Positions 1-14,500 of a stretch of 64,000 bases of DNA are shown piece after piece. The stretch comes from Oscheius dolichura (lineage: Eukaryota; Nematoda; Chromadorea; Rhabditida; Rhabditidae). The stretch spans positions 6,820,001-6,884,000 of the forward strand of contig OW051495.1 of the NCBI GenBank assembly GCA_932521035.1, written 5' to 3'. The notes beneath the pieces are model-generated. The model was not told the origin of the DNA and made no database searches. It worked only from the letters and a program-made list of their open reading frames with translations. The first letter of the stretch is position 1, and each line of letters begins with the position of its first letter. Both the position numbers and the translations under genes were made by a program.

Positions 1-3000
1 AATTCGTTCCCGATGTATTGCGGTGGAGGGCAGATGAGACACAGCAGTATTCCCGGGCGCGGACAGTCGAAGCCAGACACGATCAATTGATAAGAGATGG
101 CGACACGTCACCGTTGCGTTCCCCGGTCTAAATCATGCTCAAATAGGAGAAGATGACCATGAGGTGAGGTGGTGAGGGAGGCCAGGCAGGGGGTGGGGAC
201 CACGTCAGTAGGCAGAAGTGACGCAGCTTGCTCACGCAGGAGAAATGGCGAGAGAAGGGGCGAGAGATAAGCTCAGAACACAAAAAAGGAGAAGCAAACA
301 GGGAAGAGAAGGGGAAGAAGAAGAAGACGTCTGCCGCCTTGTGAGCGTGAGAAATTTCTAGATCGTATCGCAAAAAGGGGAATGATGTAATCGATGGCAC
401 TCTGTGTGTGAATGGGTGTGTTACAAAACACCCGAATGACTCGAGTGGGTCGTCCTCCTCCGCCCCAGATAGGAGATAACCATTTTTTGGGGGAGAGAGG
501 ACAACCCGGTTCCTTTTCCCCGTCAAAACAAGGCTGTACCCTATTTGATCTCCGCTGCGGTTTTCTCATGGTTTGTGGTAAACAAGATAAGAAAAGGAAT
601 TGTATCGCGGTGGGGTGAGGAGGCGGCTACGGGAAGTAGCGTCGCGGAGCCGAAGACCGAAGCAGACTGAGAACAACAAGCAGAAGGGTCATGTGAGACT
701 GCACGGAAATAGGTGTGGCTGGGCCCTGAAACGCATTTTCTCATGGCGACATTTGTCGGAACAGCCACTGCAGATATGGAGAAAAGGCGGCTAGGGGAAG
801 CATACGTTGCACTGACCAGAGAATGGGACAACCTCGTCATCAGGTCCAGGGACGCCATATCTTACGCTGTGTTCAGCACCCTTTGAAACCCCGGGTCGCA
901 AAATTTCAGCAGCGCAGCACATGGTCACACCGAGTTATGAAGGTTTGAACGTCGAACATTTGTTCCAAATTTGGGTATTTTCCGATGAAGCCCCTTTTAA
1001 TGGGTTACAACTGGAACTTCAAATACTCATAACTCGGTCTGGTCATGTGGTCCGCAGCTGAAAATTTGTGTTCCGGGGTTTCAAAGAATGCTGAGCACAA
1101 CGTAATAGGTGGCTACTCTGTATCCGATGACAAGTCAGTCCCTAGTGCCACTGACCTTCTGTCCTCTATGTTAACTGTAACAAGTGTTGAAACTTCGTTT
1201 TTATTGGCGTTGCTTGAGGGGGTTTAGAGATTATTCGTTAGAATTTGAGCCGTCAAAGATGTAGAATGTAGAAATGTAGAAATGGAAAATGAAATTGGAG
1301 CGTTTTCCAATCACACGACCCTCCCTGTCCCAGCAGATAAGACTATATAAAATCCACCTGATAGCTCGAATTCCGCTATTACGGTACTGATCCAAACAAA
1401 TACTTCTAAGGGTTCAACACGATACAAAGATCCGAGGGTGTATCTCAAATTATTCCAAAAGTCCCCGAAAACGAAGCGTTTTAGCCATAAAAGGCTGCGT
1501 TTCAAAATGATGACGGAAGTGCAGCCCACGAGGTTGTGGGCGACGTCCATAATGTTGATTCCTTATCATTTGAAACTTGTCATTTCCGGTGGGCATCCCC
1601 AAACCCCCTCCAAACAACGGGTGCAGGGCTACCGTATGCACGAGAGAGACCCTCTTACCTTTTCCTGTAGATCCCGCGGCTGCTAGAAATTTTTAGAGCT
1701 TTTTCCAAGAATGCGCACACTCTTGCTCACCTTTGCATCCATGAAAGCTCTCTTGTCGACTATCCATACAATCCATGTTAGAGGATTTCTCCTGTTATAT
1801 TCGACCTTTCCTACAGTTTCTTGGACCGTTCCTACAGTTTCCATAAATAGTGCCAGTTTCGAAAAGATGACTAATGGCTGGGCAGACAACCTGCAAGGAG
1901 TGCTGCTACTTTTTCTCCGAAATCATGCCGAGAAATTTCCCGTTATCAGCAGATTTAGCTCATTGCACTTTGATTGCCATATGGTACCAGTAGTTGGCGG
2001 ATTGGCGTACGGGGAAGCTACCCTAGGAGGAGCTACGGACATTGCCAACGTATATCAATTATCTCAACAAGAGCACTTCCTCCTCTTTTCTAGAGCTAGA
2101 TCAAGACAGCTCCTATTACGATGGATTTGTCAGCTCCCCCTTTCTTCGTTGCTTCGTTGGGACAAAAAAGAGAAGAATTTCTATGAATAGAAAGAATTCG
2201 TATTAGAGGGGCGGTTGGAGATAAAACAATACGGGAACTGAGCACTGTAAACACTGAGGAGAAATTCGCTAGGAAACCGCCAGATAACGCTGCATCTTCT
2301 TCCGCAGAAGGTGACAGTACAAAGCTCCTGGCGCAGCAGAGACTAACCACACCCAGTTGTTGAACTCGAAAGGAACTCTATCTCACTATTGGCACGGGTG
2401 CAGCCGAAAAAAGATGTTAGACTTTAACAGATGTCATACCCCCTGCGGCAAGGGCCTTGCCTTCCTGCCCATCGTCCCGAAAAATATAGCGAACTTGTCT
2501 TGACAGCAGATCCGGGTAGTAAATCTCTAGTTTAAATACGTGAGGAGAATAAGAAGCAGGAAAGATAAGGAGACACACCAGCAATGGTGTATTTCTCTCC
2601 GGGCTCGCATTATCTCTGGGAGATGACTGTTTACGTTTCACTCATAGAATACAAAGAGGCGCGTGGCATTGGCTCTGGCTACAGTTACCAGCCATGACGA
2701 AATGCCAACTGTTTTCATGAAATTGATTTCAAATCTTCTCGAACAAGAAGAGTCCAGTAACTTTAGAGGCTCTCGAAACCGGACTTCAGTTATCTAGTCG
2801 GCTTTCGTTTCGAGATTGTGGGAAAAAGTAATGACAGACTAACAGAACTCGTGGATTTGTAAGCAGAACAAGCCGTTTGAAAGGAGTCGAAGGTTACCCT
2901 AGTATTTTGAAAAACCTTTCATTTCTAAAAGGACTTGGCGTAATTTCCATGATGTTAAAGTAGTTTCTATGACAACAACTCGGTCATTACCCTTTTTATA

Positions 3001-4932
3001 TAATGAAGTATTTCTATCGTGTCGAAGATACAACTGACTTGTGAGAACTCTTCGCGAACGGAGTGACTGCTCGAGACCAAGGCTACGCGAATGTTGCGTT
3101 TCGTTTCGTTTCGTTTCCTTTCGAAATCTCCCGGCTTTCGACTGAAACGAACATTCGTATATTCAGTTCGCTTCGATCTCAAATATACGCCTTCGGTTTC
3201 GGTTTGGCATACGGTGTGCCGCATACCCTGCTAAAAACCTTCGGTTCCGTTTTGCAGTTTCAAAATCCTAAATCCTTTTGCCGCAAGCACAGCGTTGAGT
3301 TTTCCTCTTGCATACAAAAAAACGTTAGAATTAACAAGCTTCGATGTACTCAAAATACCCGCGAGAAAGGTGAAAAGGCTGCTAGGCGAGTATGTGAGTT
3401 TGAGCTCTTTATGATGCACTTGGAATAGACGGGAAGAGCGATGAATAGAAAGGAACCCAGAAGAGAAGACAGTTCAAAGAAGAGAAGGAGTGGTGGGTCA
3501 ATAACAGAATTTGGAAGAGGAGGAGTCAGATAAGGTACAAAATTGAACATAGACGATCACTACGCAGAGTAGGCGGGCACCCCGGGCAACCGTATTCACT
3601 TGTCGTCGATAACAACCAACGTCACTTTTAACCCTTACTCTTCTTGGGCTGCTTAAGTTTTTCTGGAAGTTTTCTCCCTTGTGACGCACCGATAACACAT
3701 CGATTAAAAGTTTTCATGCCTCTGAAAAATGCTTGATATTGGGGAAGAGCCATAGAAATTCGATATTTTGGATTGTACCGTAATACCACCTCCAGCATCT
3801 TTCCTCTCGTATAGCTAAACTACTACCACCATCTAATGAGCAACGATAGCTCTTCTCTCTTTGTATAATCCTCTTTGTCAGAGTTTATTACAACTCGTCA
3901 GTTTATAATAAATAAACCGTTTATTGGAGAAAATTCGGACGACATCAAATTCTGACTGTCGCCATCGTAGTCGTTGGCAATGCACGTAAGAAATACCGTA
4001 ATTGTGGAAGAAGCACTTTATCTATTGAACAAGTATGCCTCCGGCCGTCTTTGACGGCGTGGCGTGGTAAACACCGATTACAGTTAGATCTGTACAGACA
4101 GGTCTTCTTGGCAGATTTAGATTCCGTCCGTTCCTTTCATTTTTCTGCTTCTCTCTCATTTGACCGGTCCATCTACACAGACGACAGGTCATACGGACAG
4201 ACACACAGAGATCTGCTCATTATTAGGGTAGGATGTACGTCTGACAAAAGAGGTGTCCTTTTAAAGAAGCGATTATAAGAGGGCAAAAAACAAGAAAATT
4301 CGGACGACACGGGGAACAGCCAAGAGTACAAGAAAACCTTAATAAAACGGGTTCTATAAACCACAAAGGATTACCCTCTCCTCCATATCTCCAGCTGTTG
4401 GGTACCTCTTACTCATTTGTTTTATCTAATTGTTTCTTCCTTGGCATTCGCGATGTCCAGTCAGTTGATACGTACCATTTTTATCCCTCGGCCAGCTTGT
4501 TTCTTCGATTCCTCTCCTTGTGCTTTCTTCAACGAGCTTCCTTCTACTCTACTATCCACAAACTTTCTCACTTCATCGTCCCCATCTTCAGTATTTGCCC
4601 CACTCCTAGCGTAAACCTACATACTTTCAGTCTTCCCCTCAAAGCCGTACCCTCGGGCATCACGCATCCTTCAAAGAGGAAGTTAACCAGCAAGGAACGT
4701 CTCGACTATCTCACTTTGATTTTTCTTTGTCCGAAGAGAAATAAAGCCTGCGCTGAACTCCTATACTTGCCTTATCTCTTCCAATTGACAGGTGTTGTTC
4801 TTAGCTTTTACAATTTCTCCCCTTTATACATTCTTGTTGAGGGATAGGTGCCATTTCGACTATCCTGCCTCGACCTCGTCGTGTGTGAACTATTCGTATC
4901 GATGATAAAGACATACAGATTGAACGAAAATA
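1..4932. other. Stretch without a recognised gene
   Basis: I find no coding exon with convincing protein character here on either strand. Long open frames exist (for example plus 1711-2190 and 4398-4847), but they are low-complexity or pyrimidine-biased translations without recognisable domains. The stretch holds the inverted repeat at 861-1106, a run of TTTCG repeats around 3099-3120 flanked by short inverted arms (3088-3157), and a 16-bp direct repeat (3929-3944 and 4294-4309). It lies downstream of mbk-2, whose poly(A) signal marks its right edge. Confidence 0.5.
861..1106. repeat. Long imperfect inverted repeat (hairpin, MITE-like)
   Basis: Positions 861-953 and 1014-1106 are reverse complements of each other over 93 nt without a gap. 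By eye about four positions in five pair, and the best block is CTTTGAAACCCCGG at 881-894 against 1073-1086. The loop is 60 nt. Short non-autonomous DNA transposons of nematodes often look like this, and a transcribed copy would fold into a long hairpin. I could not see a clear target-site duplication or a second copy in the window, so the transposon reading is inference. Confidence 0.75.
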
Positions 4933-5511
4933 TTTATTTGATTGTCACAGTTCAAAAAAGAAGAAGACTTCTAGACATCATAGGAAGGATACCGTATGAG
5001 GATGAAGAAAGAATGAATGGGGACGAAGGAAATGTGGGCGGGCAATCCGGGGGAAGGTCATGTCTTGCGAGTGTCAGAAGGGGACGGGGGAGAGCCAGAG
5101 ACCGTGACTAATAAAAGATTAGGTGCCTGAGGAGGTGGGGAGAGGGAGGAGAGCCTACGAACATCGTCGGAACCTAGAGTCTAGGACTATCTTCGAAATA
5201 TTGCAGGGGAGGGAAAGAGAGGGGGTCCACACTAGTTTTCCCGTGAGAAAACATCATTTTTATCTCGACTGACTATGTACAACAATTGGAAACAATTGGA
5301 ATAAGATGGCGCGCTACCAAACGACGCGCTTGTACCCTCAAGCACACGAGAGACAGGGAGAGAGACTAACACAAATGGAAAGGGAGGAAAGCACGACTGG
5401 AGAGAATCAATCAGGGAAAGATACGAATAAATTATGCATATAAAGGGAAGGGGGAGAGACACCTGTGTAGAGAATACCGCGTCGGAGGGGACTGGATTCG
5501 ACGGATGGCCC
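4933..5511 (-). other. mbk-2: mbk-2 3' untranslated region with poly(A) signal
   Basis: Below the mbk-2 stop codon at 5512 there is no further coding signal on the minus strand. The first AATAAA on that strand is at 4933-4938, so the 3' UTR would be close to 580 nt. A long 3' UTR would suit a gene that is translationally regulated in worm oocytes. Its length rests only on the position of the hexamer. Confidence 0.5.
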
Positions 5512-8500
5512 TCACGACAAGATATGAGCCATCTTCGGGGGAGTGAAGGGGTTGTTGTTCGAACTGCGCAGGGCCGTCACCGACTGCGACATTAACTGCG
5601 GTCCCGCCAACGCTGAAATGAAATTAATAAGAAAAAGATGAGAAGGAGGAGTGGTAACGAAGGATTATTTAAGAAACGCTATCGGACAACAGTGCGTGAG
5701 TGCTGTATCTAACAAGCAGAAACAGAAGGTTAGCTACGGGAAGAAAGATAAATTATAGAAAAGAAATAGTGAAAGTAGAAGCCACCTCTTGCTCACCGTC
5801 GTTATCCACGCCGTTCTCATCCCGTCGTGGGAGGATGGGCAGCCGCCGCCGGAGCCACTGGTGTTTCAGGGCCTGTTGGGGGGTCATCCGGGTCTCGGGA
5901 TCCCAGTCGAGACACCGTTTCAAGAAGTCGATGAACAGTTCGTCGCCCATGTTCTTCAGAGCCGAGTTCCACGATCTCGAGCCGGGAGGACCGCGCATCT
6001 TCCCGCGTTTCGATCGTCCTCCACCGAGGATGGTGCTTCCATCTCCCGCCTGGGTTACGGTACAATACCGAGGTATTCCCTGAACAGATTGCCTTATTTC
6101 CTTTCCTAAAAGTAATATCGCACCTTGGAGGAAATGAATGTCCTCGTCCGCTTGGCGCCATCCGTGCACTTGGCAGGTGGCATTCCCAGCAACTCGATGA
6201 TTAGCGCGAGTTGGTCGTTCTCGTCCTCTCCCGGAAGTAGAGGGTAGCCGGTCAGGAGTTCGGCCAGGATACAGCCGAGTGACCACATGTCGATGGGCAT
6301 GCCGTACTTGTTGCCGAGGATGACTTCGGGTGCTCGGTAGAACCGCGACTGAATGTACGTGTAGACTCGCTGGTCCTCGAAGCAAGACGATCCAAAGTCA
6401 ATAACCTGCAAGGAGACGTTCTGTAAAGTTTAACTCCGTAATGGGAAAAACTCGTTTTTGGACATCTAATGCTAGATAAACAGAAAAAGGGTGGCACACG
6501 AGTCTTCCGAAAGGACCTACCTTGATCCCGCTCCTCCCCTGCTGTTTCAAGAGAACATTCTCCGGCTTGAGATCACAATGAATCAGCCTATTCCGATTCA
6601 ACAACTCGAGACACAACAGCATCGAATAGGCAAATTTACGGACCAGCTGAAAACGGAGAGACCAATATAAGAGAACAGATGAAAGTGACCGACCATGAGA
6701 CTGAATCCCTGGAATTTGTTCTTCTTAATCAGTTCATAGAGGTTGATGTTCAACAGCTCGAAGGTGATACACTTGTGGTTCCGGAAGGTGAAGTAGTCCA
6801 GCATGTGGATGATATGGTGGGCGCCGTCAGGGTCCTGTCGGCGGAGGTGATCCAAAATCCTAATCTCTTCTTCCGCCTGCCGGTGGAATCGCTTCTCATT
6901 CCTGACCAGCTTCAGCGCCACGTATTGTTGATACTTGTGGTCGTAGGCCTTGATGACCTGGAAGTGTCTCTGTTAACCTCGAAAATGGCAAGGGGAACCT
7001 GTCCGAAGGAGCCTTTTCCTATCACTTTGAGCACTTCGTAGCGATAGGCGACGTGGTCGTGGGCCACCAGCTGATAGCTGCCGGTCTCGTCGTCATAGCC
7101 ATTGTTATTCGAACCACCTGCAATTATGAATATGCACGGAGAAAAGTATGACAAGGAACTGGATGCAGAAAAGTCACCTTCTTCGAAAAAGAGGTATTTG
7201 ATCCATTTGAGGACTGGCTTCAACATTGGAAGACGTAAACGCGGGCGGTGTCAAAATGGAAAGAAAGAAGCGAAGACGCGCTTTGTATATAATCGAACCA
7301 TGCGTCAGAAGCGCCCTTCCCCGACATTTTCAACTGATTTTAAATAGAAACAAAAAGAGAAAAGAGTAAAAGGCTTACCGATGACTCCTCCGCGCTTCTT
7401 GGCCTGAGATCCGACGAAATATACCCGTGTATAAGTGAAGATTTCATTCTGCTCAAATGGTAACAATTTGTTCCCAAAAGTCTGAATGGCATCCTCTGGC
7501 TTGAAACCCTGCAATTGGATTTGTTCTCTTCTAACAAATTGCGGCCACGGTTACCTTATTTCCGCCGCCCGTGGAATTGTTTCCCGTGCTGTTTGAATTA
7601 TGACCGCCGTTACTGCCCCCAGAGGAAGAGGTATGCGACCTGAAATAAATTGAAAGATTAGCGAAGAGAAGAGAAGAAACAATCAGGGGGTCATTAGGGA
7701 AAGGGCCACGTCAAAGCCAGTGAGGTAATTTCCGGACAAATGACAGCACCCCCGTCGAGACTTTGTAAAGGCCTTGACGGGAAGGGGTACTGTATAATGG
7801 GAAAAGGAACAAACCTGAGAGACTCGTCGCTGGGACTCTTGGTCATTTTGTGTCGCTGGTCGGGCAGCGTTGTCAGGGCCGATACCGAGGCGGAGAGGTG
7901 CTTCGTCCCGATGGATCCAATGCCGCTGGATGATGAGACTGATGAGCCTGATAACATATTTATATATCCGGCCAGATTGCAGAGGAAATTGCATGATTTC
8001 AGTTAATCTTTCCCAGGATGAAGGGAGAGAGAGAGCAGATAAGCCAATTTTATATTCCCCTCAAAGGATTCTCCCCCGAATCCCCCTGATTCTCGGTCTC
8101 CCGAGAAAAGGGCAAAGAGAACGCCAGAGGGTGGGGGAGAAGAATGGCGGGAGGAGTGCATTGTAAATGAAGGGACCAGGCCCCATTAGACCTAGAGACA
8201 TAATAGCTCATAGGAGAGGGGGTGCCCTATTGACAGACACAATTGGAGGACAACAGCATCCGGCTCAAGGGGCCAGGTGAGCTGGTCACGGCACCATGAA
8301 ACGGATCTCCTCCCCGACCACAACCAGAGATCGGCGGAATCAGCCAGCGCGGCCAATTAGAGACCGTCGCCCAGGTCTCCCAGCTCGTAAAATTCAATTT
8401 TTTATTTACGAGAACCTTTTCCCTGGAATGAAAACCCGTGTCAGGAATGACCTGACCCGGCCCACAAACAGAATATTCAGGGGCCAAAAGAGACTCCGTG

Positions 8501-11500
8501 GAATGTCTTTCGCCCTCTTCTATTCTCAGATAGGACATGTTAGTGACTCTTTTCCATCAGCGGACCACGACATGCCAAACTAATTAGAGAGATATCGCGT
8601 CAATTCTAATCTCATTCGAGAGAGCACACGCACATCTCCGACACTACGGAAACGTCAAAAACGACGAGAGACGAAAGGTTCCTCGTATATGGGACAACTT
8701 CGGGGTAGTATAAATAAAAGAAAATGGAGCAGTAAATACGGCAGGTGCCGGTGACAATCGCCCCTTTCTATGTATGGAAACAATAATTCTCCGGTGTCCT
8801 CTACTACTTCAGGGGGACAAACAAGAGGATAGGCGACTTCAGCGACAACTAGCCCCACCTTGTAAACGCAAGCAACCGGGTGACGTTACAAACAGCTATT
8901 TGCACAAAAAAGAGAGAAGAGTGGAACTCGGGCTAACGACACGTATGATCTCTATTTTTCTAACTGGAAGGAATGAGGAAAAGACACCCCTGGTTATCTC
9001 GGGGTAGGGGGGACAATTTACCGGAATCCGTCGAACCGACTCCGAAACGGAATAACTCAAGTATGATTTCTGGACGTCGGATACTTGTTTTATGAGCCCC
9101 ATGACGGGAAATAGACTGCTCGAACAGGAAGGGACCGCCGACCTCGACTCACGCTTGGCTTGAAGTCTCGCCCTCCCCCGTCGTCAACTCGAAAAACATG
9201 GAGAGTAGAGAGAAGACGGGGGAGACAGGCAAAAACAAGCGGAAACTACGTGAGAGAATATGAGGCATACTAATCAGGGTGACCTTTGTCTTTCTCTCTT
9301 TCTCTCGACTCAACACCCCCACTTGAGGAATCACTGTTCCCAGGTAGTAGGGAAGAGGGAGGCAACAATCTGTCTCTCGCTCCTTTCCTCGACGTAAAGC
9401 CATAAACTTTGAGAGGGAGCCAATCTATTCAGAAAGAGTGGTTGCAAGTGACATTCCCCTGACTGGGAACAGGGAACCTTAATCTGTTCCAATTCGGCAG
9501 AGTTTGCTGCTGCTACAATGGACACATAACAAGAGAGACACGCAATTAAGGCAATACTTGAGAAAGGAGAAGGAGGTAGAAGCACACAGGCACACGCTAT
9601 ACGGGCAGGGAGGAGAGTCGGCCGAGAACGAGATGGAATTAGCGGGCTTCAAGTTCAGATTAGCTGTGTGCGGAATTGCGTTGAACAATGGGGTTTGATT
9701 CAACTGGGGACACCTCAAACAGGGACAGAAGGGGTGGAGGAAGGAGGGAGAGAGTTTCGATAAGTCTATGAAGCAAGACACGCGATAAGGTTTCGGGTCT
9801 CTTCTATTATTCATATCCCCACTCTGACCAGGTGTGAAGAGTTTTGTCAACATCTGGTAAGTCCTCTCGGCCTCAAACACATCAAATATACACAAAACGA
9901 GGTGCTCCCCCTCCCCTGCTTAACTCTTCTCCTACCTCGTAATTCCAATAGACTGGCACATGGCCCGAACGGGTGCGGATCCCAGAGACCCATGGCACAC
10001 GCTGTGCCCGACGAGGATACCCTTGCCGAATGCAGGTTGACGACGGTGGAGGGCTTCTTCTTCTCTCAAGGTGATGGCAGGGTGACGACCAGACCGATAG
10101 GGGGACGAGAGACTAACAAACAATCGATGTTGTGGAAGAGAAGGCTTCGAATTGTGAGCGAGGGGGTGGCCCCGGAATTAGCGCTGCCCAGTGGACCAGC
10201 AGCACAGCAGGAGCAGTCCAAGCCCCCTGGCCTGGAACCCCACGCCCATTCCGGGCGAGGGAACCTTTTTCCGGTTAGCCGGCCCCCATCGAGGTCATTT
10301 TGAGGAGAGGATCTCTAATTGGCGGGTTATCCACCACTCTCAAGGCAAGGTCACTTTTCCCAGTAACAAGAGAAGAAGAGAATTTGTTGATTCGGAGCTT
10401 TGAAAGCGGATTAGTCTTGGCCGGGATGGAAAACAGCAACAATCAGAAGAGAGAAAGGGTACAAGGCTATAGCCCACTCTATAATTAATGCTGTTCAACA
10501 GAGCAGTTCTATCAGCTGTTTTAAGCGATTATAGCCACTCGAATTGGCAGTGGAAAGCCGTCGGGAGAGGGAGAAGAAGTCGAGAGACGAATGCGATTAG
10601 GTTTTTGGTATAGGGAGAGATTCTCGTTAGCCTCTTCTAATCCGAGCCGGGCCGGGAAGGGGAAGTGTTGCTTCGATTGATGTGGAGAGATTGGCACTAC
10701 CGGAAGTCGAGTCTCTCTAAGCTTGATTTACTCGATTAGAAACAAATTCAAGGGGGCGAACACAGCCTCCAGAAGGAAGTTTAGTGGTCTCGTGGTTGTG
10801 CAATCGAAATGACCTTTCCCCGGGGAACCATCCCCCGATGAAGCACGGGGCCTATTTACGAGGAAAGAAGGTAGATACCACTCCAAAATAACCAGACCAA
10901 TCCTCTTCTCCTGACATCCTCCTCCTCGTCCCTTGTGTATAATTGTGGCTCATCATCATGCTCACAACGTCATCAGCCGGCATCAGTGGACCATTTCAGA
11001 TGAATAGCAAATACAGATGAGTTGCAGGCGGGAGAGTATGTTCATCGAGTTATTACGTGCTCTATTGTACTGGTCTAATTGAGTTGGGCAGGGATAGGGG
11101 AGACAGAGAGGAAGAGAGAGGGAAATCACCCGGACCAGGAAGAGGATTGGGAAATCTACCAGTTGGAGGAGGCAGTGAAAACGGAAGATTAGACAGCCTC
11201 CTCCTCCCTCAAATTGTAGTGAGAAAAGGAGGGCTGTGCACAAAAGGCGGCAACCAGTTCCCCTCCGGCGGCAGGGGAAAATCGGGGCTTGACCGAACAT
11301 TAAATCTTTTTCCCCTTTCTGTGGAAATGGCCAACTAATCATAGCCATAACCCGGTCCAGTCTGCCGGCCTCTCCCTCCAGTTCTATTCACTATTCATGG
11401 CTTTGCTCGTGTTGGAAAGAGAAGCAAAAAGGAAAGAACAAGTGGTAGTAAGAACTCACCAATGGCACTGCTGCTGGCCGTCGAGGGAAGGTTTCCGCCG

Positions 11501-14500
11501 ACGTCGGCCGTCGACGGGGCCGGTCGGATGGGTGCCAACACGTCGATCATCGTCTTCGACGGTCGGAGAAGGGACCCAGTTAGAGTGTTGTAATTCGAGG
11601 TACCTGAAAATAGACTGGGTTAGACTCGGTTAGGCGGGGGGCTCAAAGCTCGACGATGGGAATACGGGAGTCCATCCCCCCACACAAGGAGAAAATTCGA
11701 TCAAATTTAGAGAGAAACGAGGAGCAACTACGGGGGCCGAGAGAGAAAGAGAAGAGTAAGGAAGAAGAAGGCGAGATCCTTCGGGGGGACGCAAATTATG
11801 AATAATTTATGATTATCCCAAGTGTGGCGAGACGATTCTATACTAACTAACGGGAACTGAGGTCAGATGGGCCAAAGAGTGCCGATGGACTATGAGGAAA
11901 CGACCGCGGTCAATGAGGGTAAGGTCAGTACAGCCGCCAGACGCACTTTCAAAATGAGCTAAAGGTCCGGAAACGAGCTATTCCATTTGACGTCTTCTGG
12001 ATGTCATATGTCTCTTATTTTGGGATATTTTTGGATAAAGGCAAGATAACATTTGGGGGAAAAGTACGTCAGACCCAGGAAAACATCACTTAGGGATCCC
12101 TAGCTGGCTCTACGTGAGAATACTGCACCCTTTAGTTCTGGGAAGTAATATCCCAAATCAAAAATAATCTTTTCGTTTTTGGGACAATCTAGAGAAAAGT
12201 TCAGAAAAATAGTAGGACAGAGCTTTGTTATTCGGCCCATTTAAAAGGATACAATGATTGTTATTCTCCTCCCCGCCCGTCTAATTCCACAGGATTCATA
12301 TTGTACGGCTTCCAATGTTCTATAGTGCCCCCACTCCCTCTTATCAAAGGATCAGAGGTTTTTCTCACTCGTACAGAGAACTCCCTCTTACCACACATAA
12401 TAACAAAAGGGCCCTTCTCGAGTGAAAGATTATAGTAGATGGGATGACTGAGCCAGCTAAATGAGAGACAACTCAGCTGATATAATCAGAGAACAGGAGA
12501 CGAGACGGGACATGAAATAGAGTATGAAATATGTAAGGGAGTCTAGTAAAGGAGAGAAACTGGGCCGGACCAAAGACCTCTATAAACGCCGTCGTGAATC
12601 AATGAGAAAGGAGGGGGAATTGGGTGTGCGGGTGCATGTGGTCGCTTCATTTTCGAGAGGAGGCCAGGAGGATAAAGGCGGCCGGAGCATAGAATCACTT
12701 CTTCCTGTGTTCAAAGATTGCGACGTGAGGAAGCCCCGCCGCTTCCGAGAATGGCTTCTTCTTCGGACCAGAAATGATGGCTATTGTCTGCCTTCCATTA
12801 AAAAAAGTGTAACCATTTTATGAGTTAGAGCCTCATTTAAAATTAGATGAAAGAGGATGATAGGAAAATGTTGTATAGTGTGTGAAGAAAGGGGGAGTAA
12901 ACATCCCGAAAAAGGAGAGGCGTAATGCTTTTGCCTCTCACTTCCCCCGTAACCGGCAACATTAGCGTCTCGTTCATTACATCGCCGTGTAGTGAAATCA
13001 CAAAATGACCAATTTAGACCTGGGGGACAGGAGGTAATAAGTGTTCAGGAGACATCGAGAAATCAATAAATATCCAGTGGCCAAATAGAGGACATTAGGG
13101 TGGGAGAGAGACAGAGGCGACAGATGGCAGGAGGAGGTCAACGCGCGGCCGGCCGGCTGGCTGGACCCCGGCCGTTAGGAGGAGAAACAAATAGATCGGG
13201 AGGAGGAAAGTGACCAACACAGGGCGATTTGTGTGTGTGACGGACGAACTGTATGGGTGTGGGTGAGAATGAATGGAATGAATGAATGGTGAAAGACAAG
13301 TTCTTGACACCGCATCGGGAACAGAAAATTCTCTCTTTCATGAAAAACTTCGAAGGTTCTCCCGATGAGTGGAGAGAGAGGGTGAAAACGATCGAGTGAT
13401 CACCTTGAGCGGGGTGGGGGCTAAAAGTTTTTAGAGTGATTTCCTGACCATGCCAAGGCCGAGCTCTATCAAAGGGAGGAGGTGCGAATAACAGCGGCCA
13501 ACGGTTAAATAGCCCCCGACATCTGCCAATTAACCACATTTAGACGGGAGAATCCCCCGGGAGGGAGGGGACCCTCATTAAAACGGGCGAGATCAAGAAG
13601 TAGCCCGGCTGAGACTATACAGCGGCAGATGAGGGGGACAATATATCCTCGGCATATGCGGCGAGATGTTTGCCGTCCCGCAAGTCCAAAAGCAAATTGA
13701 TATACGAGAGAAATTCAATCCCCTTTGGCTATGAAATGGGTGGCTGAGGGGGTGAGGATCCGGCCGGTGGGGGAAGGGAGAGTTGAGTAGCCATACACAT
13801 ACACACGCTCACGTGGCAACTGGACAAAAGGACCGCGGCCGGACCGGCAAATTGCGCAAATTGGGCAAGCGGGTTTGATTACCGGGAAGCACTAGCTGAC
13901 AAGGGGCACAGAAAAAAGGAACATGACAAGAGAGAGCAATTATGGGACTAGAATAGACACTCTTTGATCGGCTGTTGTTCCCCTTCTCCCGGTCTGAACC
14001 GTGCATAATAGAGTTAAAAACAATCGCCAAAAGAGAAGGGTCTTCGTCGTACGGCCTAGCACCTTGTCTCCCTTATGAAATACCATCTCCACTCCCTCGT
14101 TCGTCAACGTACCATTTCGATCCGGCTGGCCGGCCACTCCGGTAATCACTTTAATTATTTGGCAATCGTCGTCCTCCTCGTCCAAGCCCAAAATCGTCTC
14201 TGTCGTCGGAGTCTGATCCATTAGGAAGGAGAGGAGAACAAGAAATCCGGAAGAGGGAGGAGGGAGGATGGCGAAGCAGAGCCGATTGAAGTGGAGGTGG
14301 TGATTTGAATGGGCTTATTGAAGAAGCAGGGATGAGCCGGGTCCGGAGCGGGAGACGGGCTATGTTGTCAAGGGAACGAAGCCAACGAACGAGACGACGC
14401 CCACAGGGAAAGAGAGTGGAACGAGGAGCGAGGCAGAGGCGAGGACGGGAAAGGCGTTTTTTGTCCTCGAGACGACGACTCTACTCTACTACTTATGCGG

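Noticed and set aside
1711..2190. Plus-strand 159-codon frame with an ATG
   Set aside because: No domain, no splice or poly(A) context, and internal near-repeats of CCTACAGTTTC; looks like chance in unconstrained DNA.
3929..4309. 16-bp direct repeat GAAAATTCGGACGACA at 3929 and 4294
   Set aside because: Two short copies 365 nt apart with no further shared flanks; too little to call a transposon or attachment site.
4398..4847. Plus-strand 149-codon frame rich in Phe, Leu and Ser
   Set aside because: The hydrophobic look comes from pyrimidine-rich DNA; no signal peptide followed by a domain, no gene context.
6679..7041. Plus-strand 120-codon frame opposite the mbk-2 kinase exons
   Set aside because: Shadow of highly constrained coding sequence on the other strand.
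13141..13160. GGCCGGCCGGCTGG GC-rich motif, also seen near 17936 and 20684
   Set aside because: Recurrent GGCCGG strings reflect composition; no consistent element around them.
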